NCBI GenBank assembly: GCA_910589045.1
Contig: CAJUSH010000019.1
Span: 1-48,433, forward strand
Direction: 5' to 3'
Origin: an uncultured Eubacterium sp.
Lineage (GTDB): Bacteria; Bacillota_A; Clostridia; Lachnospirales; Lachnospiraceae
Length of the DNA stretch: 48,433 nucleotides
Part shown: positions 1 through 8,206 of the stretch, piece after piece
Position numbering within the stretch: position 1 is the first letter of the stretch
How the letters are laid out: the number at the start of each line of letters is the position of its first letter
Notes under the pieces: generated by a model
Database searches by the model: none
Told to the model about the DNA's origin: nothing
The model's input: the letters and a program-made list of their open reading frames with translations, nothing else
Made by a program: the position numbers and the translations under genes

Positions 1-2
1 GC

Positions 3-137
3 AGCGTGAGCCTGAATATCGGCGGTGTGGAAATTTCGACGGGGGCGGTTGATGCGAGGTCTGCGGCGGCTGTAGTGGAGTCGGGGGCAGCCGAAGCAGC
101 GGCAGAAGGCGGCTCCTCCGTGGACGTATCCGTATAG
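3..137 (+). CDS. C-terminal end of an unidentified protein (partial)
   Basis: An open frame enters from the left edge and stops at TAG 135-137, giving the last 44 residues of a protein. The tail reads SLNIGGVEIST early and is then rich in alanine, glycine, serine and acidic residues, ending VDVSV. This looks like a flexible terminus and I recognise no domain. The frame is supported by the strong ribosome binding site of the next gene 40-55 bases downstream, so the two may share a transcript. Function cannot be assigned from this fragment. Confidence 0.55.
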   Translation, partial: SVSLNIGGVEISTGAVDARSAAAVVESGAAEAAAEGGSSVDVSV

Positions 138-193
138 ATTAGACATGGCAGGCGGCGCGTGCCGACACATGAAAGCAGAGGAGGAATGAAGCA

Positions 194-424
194 ATGAATA
201 TCGACAGTATCGGGGCATTTACCCGGGAATGGATGCCGGCGGGCGGCGGGACAAAAAGCGTACAGCCATCCCCTACGGCGGCGGATTTCGCGGAGATGAT
301 CCGAAAGCTTGCGGGGCCCAAGATGCTCTGGGAGGAGCAGATGCCTGAGCAGGTGCAGGAGAACGCGGCGTTTGACGACACCGATGCGCGGGGCGTTCTG
401 GCATCGGGCACACGAAAATGTTAG
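194..424 (+). CDS. Small hypothetical protein, 76 aa
   Basis: The ATG at 194 is preceded by a clear AGAGGAGGA ribosome binding site with normal spacing, which is the main reason to accept this short gene. The product is soluble, with no signal peptide or membrane segment. It has a glycine/proline-rich N-terminal third (MPAGGGT) and an amphipathic central stretch around AADFAEMIRKLAG. I do not recognise a family. It lies 57 bases after the partial upstream gene on the same strand and before a hairpin at 466-484, so it is probably the last gene of the upstream operon. A function linked to that operon is only inference. Confidence 0.5.
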   Translation: MNIDSIGAFTREWMPAGGGTKSVQPSPTAADFAEMIRKLAGPKMLWEEQMPEQVQENAAFDDTDARGVLASGTRKC

Positions 425-465
425 AAAATTAAATTTCTGACACCTTTCCGTATATTGATTGCAGG

Positions 466-484
466 GCCGTCAATAGCTGACGGC
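466..484 (+). terminator. Possible terminator hairpin after the small ORF
   Basis: A perfect 7-bp stem, GCCGTCA (466-472) with TGACGGC (478-484), encloses a five-base loop. It is followed only by a short T run, so termination would be weak. It separates the 76-residue gene from the MATE promoter. Confidence 0.4.
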
Positions 485-540
485 TTTGCATGAATCTGCG
501 GGGAGGTGTTCTTTTGCTGTGATAATGTGGAAAAGATAGC

Positions 541-569
541 ATGACATTTTTTTTGCTTTGGCTTATAAT
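541..569 (+). promoter_or_regulatory. Sigma-A-type promoter of the MATE gene
   Basis: ATGACA at 541-546 and TATAAT at 564-569 are separated by exactly 17 bases. This matches TTGACA-17-TATAAT with one mismatch. The start codon of the exporter at 602 lies about 25 bases below the expected transcription start. Confidence 0.7.
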
Positions 570-601
570 GGATACATGTCTTGAAAAGGAGATGGATATC
601 A

Positions 602-1981
602 ATGGATACACAAGCCGGGGAGCAGAAAAATCCGCTGGGCATACTGCCGCTGCCGAAGCTGCTATTAAAATTTACGGTTCCGAGCATCATTGCGATGCTC
701 ACCAGCGCGCTTTACAACATCGTCGACCAGTTTTTCATCGGAAACAGTGTGGGGGAGCTTGGGAATGCGGCGACCAATGTGGCGTTTCCGCTGACAACCT
801 GCTGCATCGCCATTGCGCTGATGTTCGGTGTCGGCGGCGCGTCCGCGTTTAATCTGGCAAAGGGTGCAGGCGCGGACGATGAGGCCGCCTGCTATATGGG
901 GAATGCCATCACGGGGATGCTGGTGCTCGGGGCGGCTGTCATGGTCGTTTCACAGCTCTTTTTGGAGCCGATGCTGCGTGCGTTCGGCACGCCGGAACGT
1001 GTGATGGACTATGCCGCTGTCTATGTGCGCATCACATCGCTGGGCTTTCCGGTGCTGATTTTCGTGAGCGGCGGCGGGCATCTCATCCGCGCGGACGGCA
1101 GGCCGCAGATGTCCATGATCTGCAACCTGACCGGGGCCGTCATCAACACGATACTGGACGCGATTTTTGTGTTCGGCCTGGGGCTGGGCATGGCGGGTGC
1201 GGCGTGGGCGACGATTATCGGACAGTATATTTCCGCGGGGCTGGCAGGCTACTGCCTGCTGCACTGCCGCAGCATCCGGCTTCGCCGCAGGCACTTAAAG
1301 CCGGAGCGCAGATCAACCCTTACCGTCATGTCGCTGGGCGCGGCACCGGGTACAAACCAGCTTGCAATGATGCTGGTGCAGCTTGTCATGAACCGTTCCC
1401 TGACGTATTACGGCGCGCGCAGCGTTTACGGGGAGGAGGTTCCGCTGGCCTGCGCCGGAATTATCACAAAGGTAAACCAGGTGTTTTTTTCCTTTGTCAT
1501 CGGGCTTTCCCAGGGTCTGCAGCCCATCGTCAGCTTCAATTACGGAGCGAAGCAGTTTGTGCGGGTGCGCCGTGCCTATCTGGTGACGGTGAGCATCGGC
1601 TTCGGGATTTCCGCCGCCGCTTTTTTGATTTTTCAGCTTTTCCCGGAGCCGATCATCGGGCTGTTCGGCGACGGTTCCCCGGAGTATGTGGCCTTTGCGG
1701 TGAGCTATTTCAGGGTATTTTTATTTTTTACCTTTCTGAACTTTGTTCAGCCCATTACCTCGAACATGTTTACGGCCATCGGGAAGCCGAAAAAGGGTAT
1801 GTTTTTGTCCCTTACCCGCCAGATCCTCTTTCTGCTCCCGCTGCTCGTGGCGCTGCCTCTTGTCATGGGAATTGACGGGATTTTGTACGCGGGGCCGATT
1901 GCGGACGGACTGGCGGCCGTTGTCTCGGCGCTGTTCATTATGCGGGAGCTGAGGCAGGCAAAATATGTGGAGGCTGCATAG
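602..1981 (+). CDS. MATE family efflux transporter
   Basis: A 459-residue inner-membrane exporter of the multidrug and toxic compound extrusion family (MepA/DinF-like branch), which uses a cation gradient to expel small molecules. The protein is almost entirely hydrophobic with about twelve predicted helices in two similar halves. It opens with the typical LLLKFTVPSIIAMLTSALYN-like helix, followed by IVDQFFIGNSVG, a segment well conserved in the family. I chose ATG 602 because AAAGGAGA lies 10 bases upstream; a TTG at 581 in frame would overlap that site. It is monocistronic, with its own promoter at 541-569. The substrate is unknown. No truncation or missing segment is visible. Confidence 0.9.
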   Translation: MDTQAGEQKNPLGILPLPKLLLKFTVPSIIAMLTSALYNIVDQFFIGNSVGELGNAATNVAFPLTTCCIAIALMFGVGGASAFNLAKGAGADDEAACYMGNAITGMLVLGAAVMVVSQLFLEPMLRAFGTPERVMDYAAVYVRITSLGFPVLIFVSGGGHLIRADGRPQMSMICNLTGAVINTILDAIFVFGLGLGMAGAAWATIIGQYISAGLAGYCLLHCRSIRLRRRHLKPERRSTLTVMSLGAAPGTNQLAMMLVQLVMNRSLTYYGARSVYGEEVPLACAGIITKVNQVFFSFVIGLSQGLQPIVSFNYGAKQFVRVRRAYLVTVSIGFGISAAAFLIFQLFPEPIIGLFGDGSPEYVAFAVSYFRVFLFFTFLNFVQPITSNMFTAIGKPKKGMFLSLTRQILFLLPLLVALPLVMGIDGILYAGPIADGLAAVVSALFIMRELRQAKYVEAA

Positions 1982-2192
1982 ATGCGGGGCAGAGGATTTT
2001 GTGAAAGGGGTGTCCTGTCAGGGGACTTTGCGTGCGAATGGGAGAAAAGGTGACTATCTTACCATTTTTTTTCAAAATTCCACAAGAAAAGGGAAGTTAA
2101 AACCATTACAATGTAAATATCACAAGCGCGAACCGTTTCGTTGACAGGATGTTTTGCGCAGGACAGCTATTTTATGAAGGAGGATACGAAAA

Positions 2193-4001
2193 ATGGCAAA
2201 GAACAGATACATTGGTGATTATCCGGTCATCGGAATCAGACCCTGCATCGACGGCAGAAGAGGGCCTTTGAAGGTGCGCGAGTCTCTGGAAGAGCAGACG
2301 ATGGGCATGGCAAAGGCCGTGAAAAAATTATATGAGGAAAATCTGAAATATTCAAACGGCGAACCGGTAAAGGTGATCATCGCCGATACGACGATCGGGC
2401 GTGTTGCCGAGGCAGCTGCCTGTGAGGCAAAATTCCGCAGGGAGGGCGTAGCCGTTACCCTGTCCGTAACCCCCTGCTGGTGCTACGGCGCGGAGACGAT
2501 GGACATGAACCCGCTGACGATCAAGGGTGTCTGGGGACTCAACGCAACGGAGCGTCCGGGTGCCGTTTATCTTGCATCCGTGCTCGCTACATATACACAA
2601 AAAGGGCTTCCGGCGTTCGGTATTTACGGCAAGGACGTTCAGGATGCGGACGATTCCACCATCCCCGCGGACGTTGTTGAAAAGCTTCTGCGCTTCGGAC
2701 GTGCATCCGTTGCGGCGGCTACTATGAGGGATAAGTCCTACCTGCAGATCGGTTCCCAGTGTATGGGTATCGGCGGCTCCATCATCAACCATGATTTCTT
2801 CGAGGAATATTTAGGCATGCGTGTGGAGTCCGTGGATGAGGTTGAGATCCTTCGCCGCATGGAGGAGCACATCTACAACGAGGATGAGTACCAGAAGGCA
2901 CTTACATGGATTAAGAAGTACGCAAAGCAGGGCTTCGACAAGAACCCCGATTTCGTAAAGAAGTCCGACGAGCAGAAGGAGAAGGACTGGGAGTTCACCG
3001 CAAAGATGGCGGTTATCATCGAGGATCTCTATCAGGGCAATCCGAACCTGCCGGAGGGCTGCGAGGAGGAGTCCGTGGGACACAACGCGATCTGCGGCGG
3101 CTTCCAGGGACAGCGGCAGTGGACCGACCACTGGCCGAACTGCGATTTCCCGGAGGCGATCTTAAACACCTCCTTCGACTGGAACGGTGCGCGTGAGCCT
3201 TTCACACTGGCAACCGAGAACGATACGTTAAACGGTGCCGGCATGATGTTCATGAACCTTCTGACGAACCGTGCACAGATGTTCGCGGATGTTCGTACCT
3301 ATTGGTCAGGGGATGCCGTAAAGCGTGTGACCGGCTACGAGATCGAGGGCAAGGCAAAGGAGGCGGATGGCTTTATCCATCTGATCAACTCCGGCTCCTG
3401 CTGTCTGGACGCATCCGGCGTATGCGTGGACGAGAGCGGTGCTCCGACCATGAAGAAGTGGTTTGACGTGACCGACGAGGATATTGAGAAGATGATGGCT
3501 GCCTGCGAGTGGTGCCCTGCCGACAACGGATATTTCCGCGGCGCCGGATATTCCGCGCGCTTTGAGACAAAGACCGAGATGCCTGCAACCATGATCCGTC
3601 TGAACATCGTAAAGAACCTGGGCCCCGTGCTCCAGATCGTGGAGGGCTGGACGGTTGCTCTGCCCGATGAGGTTTCCGACGCGCTGTGGAAGCGGACGGA
3701 TTACACATGGCCCTGTACCTGGTTTGCTCCCCGCACCGACGGCGTGGACGGCTCCCCGTTCAAGACCGCTTACGATGTGATGAACAACTGGGGCGCAAAT
3801 CATGGTGCCATCAGCTACGGACACATCGGTGCGGATCTGATCACCATGGCATCTATGCTGCGCATTCCCGTATGTATGCACAACGTTCCCGATGCGGACG
3901 TATACCGTCCCACCGCATGGAACGCGTTCGGTGCAGACAAGGAAGGACAGGACTTCCGCGCATGCAAGGCTTACGGACCGCTGTACAAGACGATCCGCTA
4001 G
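2193..4001 (+). CDS. fucI: L-fucose isomerase
   Basis: A cytoplasmic, metal-dependent ketol isomerase that converts L-fucose to L-fuculose (and often D-arabinose to D-ribulose). The 602 residues match the usual length of about 590. The C-terminal region is nearly diagnostic: WGANHGAISYGHIGAD, RIPVCMHNVPD, GQDFRACKAYGPLYK. The histidine of GANHG (residue 537) aligns with the metal ligand His528 of E. coli FucI. Candidate acidic ligands are Glu321 (FPEAILN) and Asp344 (TENDTLNG), by spacing to E. coli Glu337 and Asp361. AAGGAGG at 2177-2183 fixes the ATG. The mutarotase fucU follows 68 bases downstream. No kinase or aldolase gene is adjacent. Confidence 0.95.
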   Translation: MAKNRYIGDYPVIGIRPCIDGRRGPLKVRESLEEQTMGMAKAVKKLYEENLKYSNGEPVKVIIADTTIGRVAEAAACEAKFRREGVAVTLSVTPCWCYGAETMDMNPLTIKGVWGLNATERPGAVYLASVLATYTQKGLPAFGIYGKDVQDADDSTIPADVVEKLLRFGRASVAAATMRDKSYLQIGSQCMGIGGSIINHDFFEEYLGMRVESVDEVEILRRMEEHIYNEDEYQKALTWIKKYAKQGFDKNPDFVKKSDEQKEKDWEFTAKMAVIIEDLYQGNPNLPEGCEEESVGHNAICGGFQGQRQWTDHWPNCDFPEAILNTSFDWNGAREPFTLATENDTLNGAGMMFMNLLTNRAQMFADVRTYWSGDAVKRVTGYEIEGKAKEADGFIHLINSGSCCLDASGVCVDESGAPTMKKWFDVTDEDIEKMMAACEWCPADNGYFRGAGYSARFETKTEMPATMIRLNIVKNLGPVLQIVEGWTVALPDEVSDALWKRTDYTWPCTWFAPRTDGVDGSPFKTAYDVMNNWGANHGAISYGHIGADLITMASMLRIPVCMHNVPDADVYRPTAWNAFGADKEGQDFRACKAYGPLYKTIR

Positions 4002-4069
4002 TTACCGAAACCAAAATAGAACGCCCTGCCATACGCTTCGACGGCGGGCGTAATTAGGAGGACATGAAT

Positions 4070-4528
4070 ATGTTAAAAGGAATTCCCCCGATTCTCTCAC
4101 CGGAGCTTTTGAAGGTTCTGGCTGAGATGGGCCACACGGATGAGCTGACCATCGGCGACGGCAACTTTCCGGGCCACTCCTTTGACACCCCGGTGATCCG
4201 TATGGACGGACACGGTGTGCCGGAGATTTTAGATGCGATTTTGCATGTGTTTCCGCTGGATACGTATCCGGATGCAAACGGCGTAATGGTTCCCCCGTGC
4301 ACACTGATGGCAGTGGAGCCGGGCGACGATGCAAAGACCCCCATCTGGGATACCTACAAGGAGATCGTCGCGAAATATGACGAGCGCGGCGACAAGTGCT
4401 TTGAGGAGATCAACAAGTGGGCGTTCTATGATAAAACCAGGGAGAAATCCAGGGTTGTGATCATGACCGGTGAGACGGCGATCTACGCGAACATCATTCT
4501 GCGCAAGGGCGTTGTAATCAACGGGTAA
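4070..4528 (+). CDS. fucU: L-fucose mutarotase (RbsD/FucU family)
   Basis: Interconverts the alpha and beta anomers of L-fucose so that the isomerase receives its preferred form. The 152-residue product starts MLKGIPPILSPELLKVLAEM and continues GHTDELTIGDGNFP, the hallmark opening of FucU including the conserved His near residue 22. It ends in a RbsD/FucU-type beta strand (GETAIYANIILRKGVV). I chose ATG 4070 over ATG 4064 because AGGAGG (4056-4061) sits 8 bases before 4070 but only 2 before 4064, and because E. coli FucU also begins MLK. It is in an operon with fucI and is followed by a strong terminator. Confidence 0.92.
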   Translation: MLKGIPPILSPELLKVLAEMGHTDELTIGDGNFPGHSFDTPVIRMDGHGVPEILDAILHVFPLDTYPDANGVMVPPCTLMAVEPGDDAKTPIWDTYKEIVAKYDERGDKCFEEINKWAFYDKTREKSRVVIMTGETAIYANIILRKGVVING

Positions 4529-4589
4529 GGCCGGAGCGAAAGATGGCTGCCGTTCACGGGGCGTGGAGGGCAGCATAGAATAGCAATAG

Positions 4590-4634
4590 AAAAAGAGACA
4601 GGAGATTCGGAAAGCCTTCCGAACCCTGTCTCTT
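4590..4634. terminator. Bidirectional intrinsic terminator between fucU and the EAL gene
   Basis: A long stem pairs AAGAGACAGG (4593-4602) with CCTGTCTCTT (4625-4634), with an inner stem ATTCGGAA/TTCCGAA. An A-run stands on the left and a short T-run on the right. The two genes converge on it, so it probably ends both transcripts. Confidence 0.8.
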
Positions 4635-4652
4635 GTCGTATAAAAACCTGTC

Positions 4653-6560
4653 CTAGCCGATGACCGCGCGGTTCTTCTCGGAGAGAAACCGCAGAAATTC
4701 CTGCTCCGGCAGGGGCTTTGAGAAGTGGAAGCCCTGTATGTAGCTGATGCCGAGGTCTGCCATCGCCCGGTACTGCTCCTCCGTCTCGATTCCCTCGGAC
4801 ACGATTTTTAAATTCAGTCCGTGGATCATCTGTATGGTGGCATCCATCACGTACTTTGCCGTGTGGTTCTGAAAATATGCGTTTGTCATTTCCTTGTCAA
4901 ATTTCACAATGTCTACCGGCATTTCCATAATATAGTTCAGATTCGACTGCCCGGTTCCGAAATCGTCCAGGGAGAAGCGCACGCCGTAATCCAGGAGCTG
5001 GCGCATGTTCTTGAGCAGCGTTTTCTTTGCAACGATGGAGGCGGTTTCGGTAATTTCCAGGTTGATGAAATCCGCCCGCAGTCCGTTTCTTTCCATGATG
5101 CGGATGTAGTCTTCCGAGAGCCGTTCGTTGGAGCACTGTACGACGGAAAGGTTTACCTCGATGTAGTGCAGGCCGTAGGTCCGGATATCATTTTCACAGA
5201 TAAAACGGCACACCTTGTCAAATACGATCTCCCCCAGCTGCGCAATCATGCCGCTTTTTTCGGCAATATCGATGAATTTGTCCGGCGGGACGAGGGCACC
5301 GTGGTCGTCACGGATGCGGACGAGTGCTTCCGCCGATGTAAACCGCTGCTCCCCGGTGGAGTAGATGGGCTGATAGAAAACCTCCACCTGATCGTTTGCC
5401 ATCGCATTCGAGATGAGCTGTTCGATCTTCTTCTCCTCGTGCATTGCCAGGGCCAGTACGTGGCCTACCTGCTTGAACTGGTTTACCGCCAGCTCCGCAT
5501 CGTTTCGTCTGACGTATTTGATCAGGGCGAGCAGGTTGTCCACGCTGTCGACGATGCCGGAATCGGGAATGTAGATCAGGTCGGGTGTCACGAGCACATC
5601 TGCGTCTTTTCCCCAGCGTTCCGCGAAGCGTCCGCGGATGTCTGCCACGTCTGCGGCGGCCTTTTCGGGCGATTCGTAGAGCAAAAGCAGCTCCTTATCC
5701 GTATTTTTAAAGAGCAGCGCATCCGTCATGCCGGAAAAGTAAGCTAAAATTTCCATGCGGGCGGCTTCCTCCGAACCCGCCCGGGACGTCTGGAAGGACG
5801 AGGGCAGGATCGTGACGGAGATCAGTGAAAAGCGGCTTTCCATGGCATAAAGCTGGGACGCATACTGCAAAAAGGCGCTGTGGTTAAACAGGCCGGTCTG
5901 ACGGTCGAGGTTGTTTCCGGGATTTTCCAGCTTCAGATAGATCACCATGACGCCGATAAAGCTGGCATAGCCAACGAGAAGAATCGTGGGGTTGAAAAAT
6001 TGTACGGCCGCGGAGAGCATCCACGCGCCCATCCAGATGCAGACGGCCTCCCGGCGCTTTGGGGTGACCTTATCCTTTTCCGTGCGCATACGCATTCCGA
6101 GGATCAGGATCGTCAGCAGGGCGCAGGCGTAGGTTGCGTTCGCGCTGGGACCATAGCTGTAAAGCACCGAACGGCCTGCGTCATAGTAATACCGGATTGG
6201 GAGCAGATAGATCAAAATGAAGCCGGTGAAGGTAAGCAGCCGGTAAGGGCGGGCGGCCTTCTGGTAATCATGTTTCTTTTTGTAAACGTCCGCACAGATA
6301 TAGAGCAGCGTAAAATAGGAGACACTGATCAGTGTGACGAGATAGGTTTTGCAAATAAACCGTACAAGAAGATCCGGGAGTGTCGCGTCATAGACAATGG
6401 CGACGCAGGAAGCGATATCAAAGCAGACACATGCGATTGACATGTAAAAGATTCGCTGAAAGGCTTTGCCTGTTGTGAGATTGATCGTTTTCTGACTTTT
6501 ATAAAAATAAAGCAGAATGAGCATGGAAAAAAGTCCGCAGCACTGTACCTGTATCGGCAT
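4653..6560 (-). CDS. Membrane EAL-domain c-di-GMP phosphodiesterase with N-terminal seven-helix region
   Basis: A 635-residue signalling protein. Residues 1-225 contain about seven hydrophobic helices, a likely membrane sensor. A degenerate GGDEF region follows (it begins DRQTGLFNHSAF, but no GG[DE]EF signature is present), and the last 240 residues form an EAL domain. EAL motifs look intact: SAEALVRI with catalytic Glu411, NLEITE, LDDFGTGQSN, IVKFDKE, SEGIETEEQ and QGFHFSKPLP. It should therefore hydrolyse c-di-GMP to pGpG, with the dead GGDEF perhaps binding GTP as a regulator (inference). I chose ATG 6560 because GAGGT lies 7 bases upstream; an earlier in-frame ATG at 6605 has a poorer site. 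It is monocistronic with a promoter at 6636-6665. Confidence 0.88.
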   Translation of the reverse strand: MPIQVQCCGLFSMLILLYFYKSQKTINLTTGKAFQRIFYMSIACVCFDIASCVAIVYDATLPDLLVRFICKTYLVTLISVSYFTLLYICADVYKKKHDYQKAARPYRLLTFTGFILIYLLPIRYYYDAGRSVLYSYGPSANATYACALLTILILGMRMRTEKDKVTPKRREAVCIWMGAWMLSAAVQFFNPTILLVGYASFIGVMVIYLKLENPGNNLDRQTGLFNHSAFLQYASQLYAMESRFSLISVTILPSSFQTSRAGSEEAARMEILAYFSGMTDALLFKNTDKELLLLYESPEKAAADVADIRGRFAERWGKDADVLVTPDLIYIPDSGIVDSVDNLLALIKYVRRNDAELAVNQFKQVGHVLALAMHEEKKIEQLISNAMANDQVEVFYQPIYSTGEQRFTSAEALVRIRDDHGALVPPDKFIDIAEKSGMIAQLGEIVFDKVCRFICENDIRTYGLHYIEVNLSVVQCSNERLSEDYIRIMERNGLRADFINLEITETASIVAKKTLLKNMRQLLDYGVRFSLDDFGTGQSNLNYIMEMPVDIVKFDKEMTNAYFQNHTAKYVMDATIQMIHGLNLKIVSEGIETEEQYRAMADLGISYIQGFHFSKPLPEQEFLRFLSEKNRAVIG

Positions 6561-6608
6561 GTGATAACCTCGCTTTCCCGGCACCGATGAAAAAGGCGGC
6601 GACATAGG

Positions 6609-6624
6609 CTTCCGTAATCGGAAG
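6609..6624. promoter_or_regulatory. Inverted repeat just below the EAL gene promoter
   Basis: CTTCCG-TAAT-CGGAAG is a perfect 6-bp inverted repeat. On the minus strand it spans roughly +5 to +20 of the transcript predicted from the promoter at 6636-6665. It could be an operator or a 5' leader hairpin. Confidence 0.4.
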
Positions 6625-6635
6625 TGTATTTAATC

Positions 6636-6665
6636 ATTATACAATACCTGACCCGCATTCTACAA
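6636..6665 (-). promoter_or_regulatory. Promoter of the EAL gene
   Basis: Read on the minus strand, TTGTAG (6665-6660) and TATAAT (6641-6636) are 18 bases apart. Transcription would begin near 6629, giving a leader of about 70 bases that includes the inverted repeat at 6609-6624. Confidence 0.6.
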
Positions 6666-6686
6666 CCGAAAAACGTACTTTTTTCA

Positions 6687-6715
6687 TTGCCACGATGGGT
6701 GATTTATGGTACACT
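6687..6715 (+). promoter_or_regulatory. Promoter of the pot operon
   Basis: TTGCCA (6687-6692) and TACACT (6710-6715) are separated by 17 bases. Transcription would begin near 6722, so the ATG at 6723 would be leaderless. This favours the TTG start at 6756, which has a ribosome binding site. Confidence 0.6.
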
Positions 6716-6755
6716 ACTGCCAATGATTTTTTACGGACAGGAGGAGATAAAAAAA

Positions 6756-8195
6756 TTGGAAAGAACATCGGGGAATATTTTGGAATTTCGTCATCTCTCG
6801 CGCACCTTTGAGGATGGCTTTACGGTAGTAGATGATTTTAACCTCAGCATTAAGCGCGGAGAATTTGTTACGTTTCTGGGGCCCTCGGGATGCGGAAAGA
6901 CGACAACCCTGCGCATGCTCGCGGGCTTTGATGCACCCACGGGCGGCATGATTCTCTTAAACGGTGAGGACATCACGAAGCTTCCGGCGAACGAGCGGCC
7001 GATCAACACGGTCTTTCAGCGTTACGCGCTCTTTCCCCATTTGAATATTTTTGACAATATTGCCTTCGGGCTCAAGCTGAAAAAGCTGCCGAAGGCCGAG
7101 ATCCGCAGGAAGGTTCGGCGCGCCCTGGAGATGGTAGATCTGGAGGGCTTTGAGACGCGGACCGTCCGGACGCTCTCGGGCGGGCAGCAGCAGCGCATCG
7201 CGATCGCACGGGCTATCGTGAACGAGCCGCAGATCCTGCTGCTTGACGAGCCGCTTGGCGCACTGGACTTAAAAATGCGCAAGGAGATGCAGCTGGAGCT
7301 GAAAGGGATGCACGAAAAGCTGGGTATCACCTTCATTTACGTGACGCACGACCAGGAGGAGGCGCTTGCCATGTCCGACAAGATCGTCGTTATGGCAGAG
7401 GGAAAAATCCAGCATGTCGGAACCCCCGAGGATATATATAATGAGCCGAACAACGCCTTTGTGGCGGATTTTATCGGTGAGAGCAATATTTTTAACGGCA
7501 TTATGACAGGCCCTTTTCGGGTGCGCTTCTGCGGTGCCGAGTTTACATGTGTGGACGACGTCTCCCACGGGACGATGGTGGACGTGGTCGTGCGCCCGGA
7601 GGACATACTGCTTACGGAGCCGGAACAGGGCATGATCACCGGAAAGGTCATCAGTGTGATTTTCAAGGGCGTGCACTACGAGATCACCGTGCAGTCGGGC
7701 AAAAACGAGCTGGTCATCCAGTCTACGAAAAAGGCGCAGATCGGTGCGCGCGTCGGGATTTGCGTGGAGCCGGAGGGCATCCATCTCATGCAGGCGGAGC
7801 ACTCCCTGAACAAGCTGGAGTCGGGTGTGGACGAGCACTACCGTCTGACGGTGCTCGACGGCGTGCTGGGCTGTGACGTGAAGGCACTGATCCCCGGTGC
7901 GAAGGAGGAGGGCGGCGTGGTCTATGATGCCAACGGCAACGAGGTCGATCCGGACAGGCTCAAGGTCATCCTTGCCATAAAGCCCCGGGACATCACGATG
8001 AGCGACGACAAGAACGCGGGCGTGGTGTGCGGGCATATCAGCAACCTGATCTATATCGGGGATCACTACCGTTATGTGGTGCGCACCGAGGAGGAGATCG
8101 ATTTTATCGTGAGTGACGAATACCTCTGGAACATGGGCGATTATGTGAGCCTGATTATACCGGAGGATAAGATAAAGCTTACCTTGAAGAAATAG
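6756..8195 (+). CDS. potA: Spermidine/putrescine-type ABC transporter ATP-binding protein with extended C-terminus
   Basis: The ATPase that powers polyamine import by the products of the next two genes. Walker A GPSGCGKT is at residues 42-49, Q-loop VFQRYALFPH follows, the signature LSGGQQQR is near 140, and Walker B LLLDEP near 160 with THDQEEAL after it. Those neighbours (PotB, PotC-PotD) support the polyamine assignment. At 479 residues it is about 100 longer than typical PotA. The C-terminal part contains two similar halves, VVVRPEDILL... and LAIKPRDITM..., which look like tandem TOBE-type regulatory domains. I chose TTG 6756 because AGGAGG lies 11-12 bases upstream and homology begins shortly after; the in-frame extension to 6624 has no family resemblance. 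Confidence 0.88.
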   Translation: MERTSGNILEFRHLSRTFEDGFTVVDDFNLSIKRGEFVTFLGPSGCGKTTTLRMLAGFDAPTGGMILLNGEDITKLPANERPINTVFQRYALFPHLNIFDNIAFGLKLKKLPKAEIRRKVRRALEMVDLEGFETRTVRTLSGGQQQRIAIARAIVNEPQILLLDEPLGALDLKMRKEMQLELKGMHEKLGITFIYVTHDQEEALAMSDKIVVMAEGKIQHVGTPEDIYNEPNNAFVADFIGESNIFNGIMTGPFRVRFCGAEFTCVDDVSHGTMVDVVVRPEDILLTEPEQGMITGKVISVIFKGVHYEITVQSGKNELVIQSTKKAQIGARVGICVEPEGIHLMQAEHSLNKLESGVDEHYRLTVLDGVLGCDVKALIPGAKEEGGVVYDANGNEVDPDRLKVILAIKPRDITMSDDKNAGVVCGHISNLIYIGDHYRYVVRTEEEIDFIVSDEYLWNMGDYVSLIIPEDKIKLTLKK

Positions 8196-8206
8196 GGGGG
8201 AGGAGT

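Noticed and set aside
2129..2146. LacI-type operator (CGAACCGTTTCG) and TTGACA upstream of fucI
   Set aside because: The palindrome is imperfect and no good -10 lies 16-18 bases after TTGACA, so I did not list a promoter or operator.
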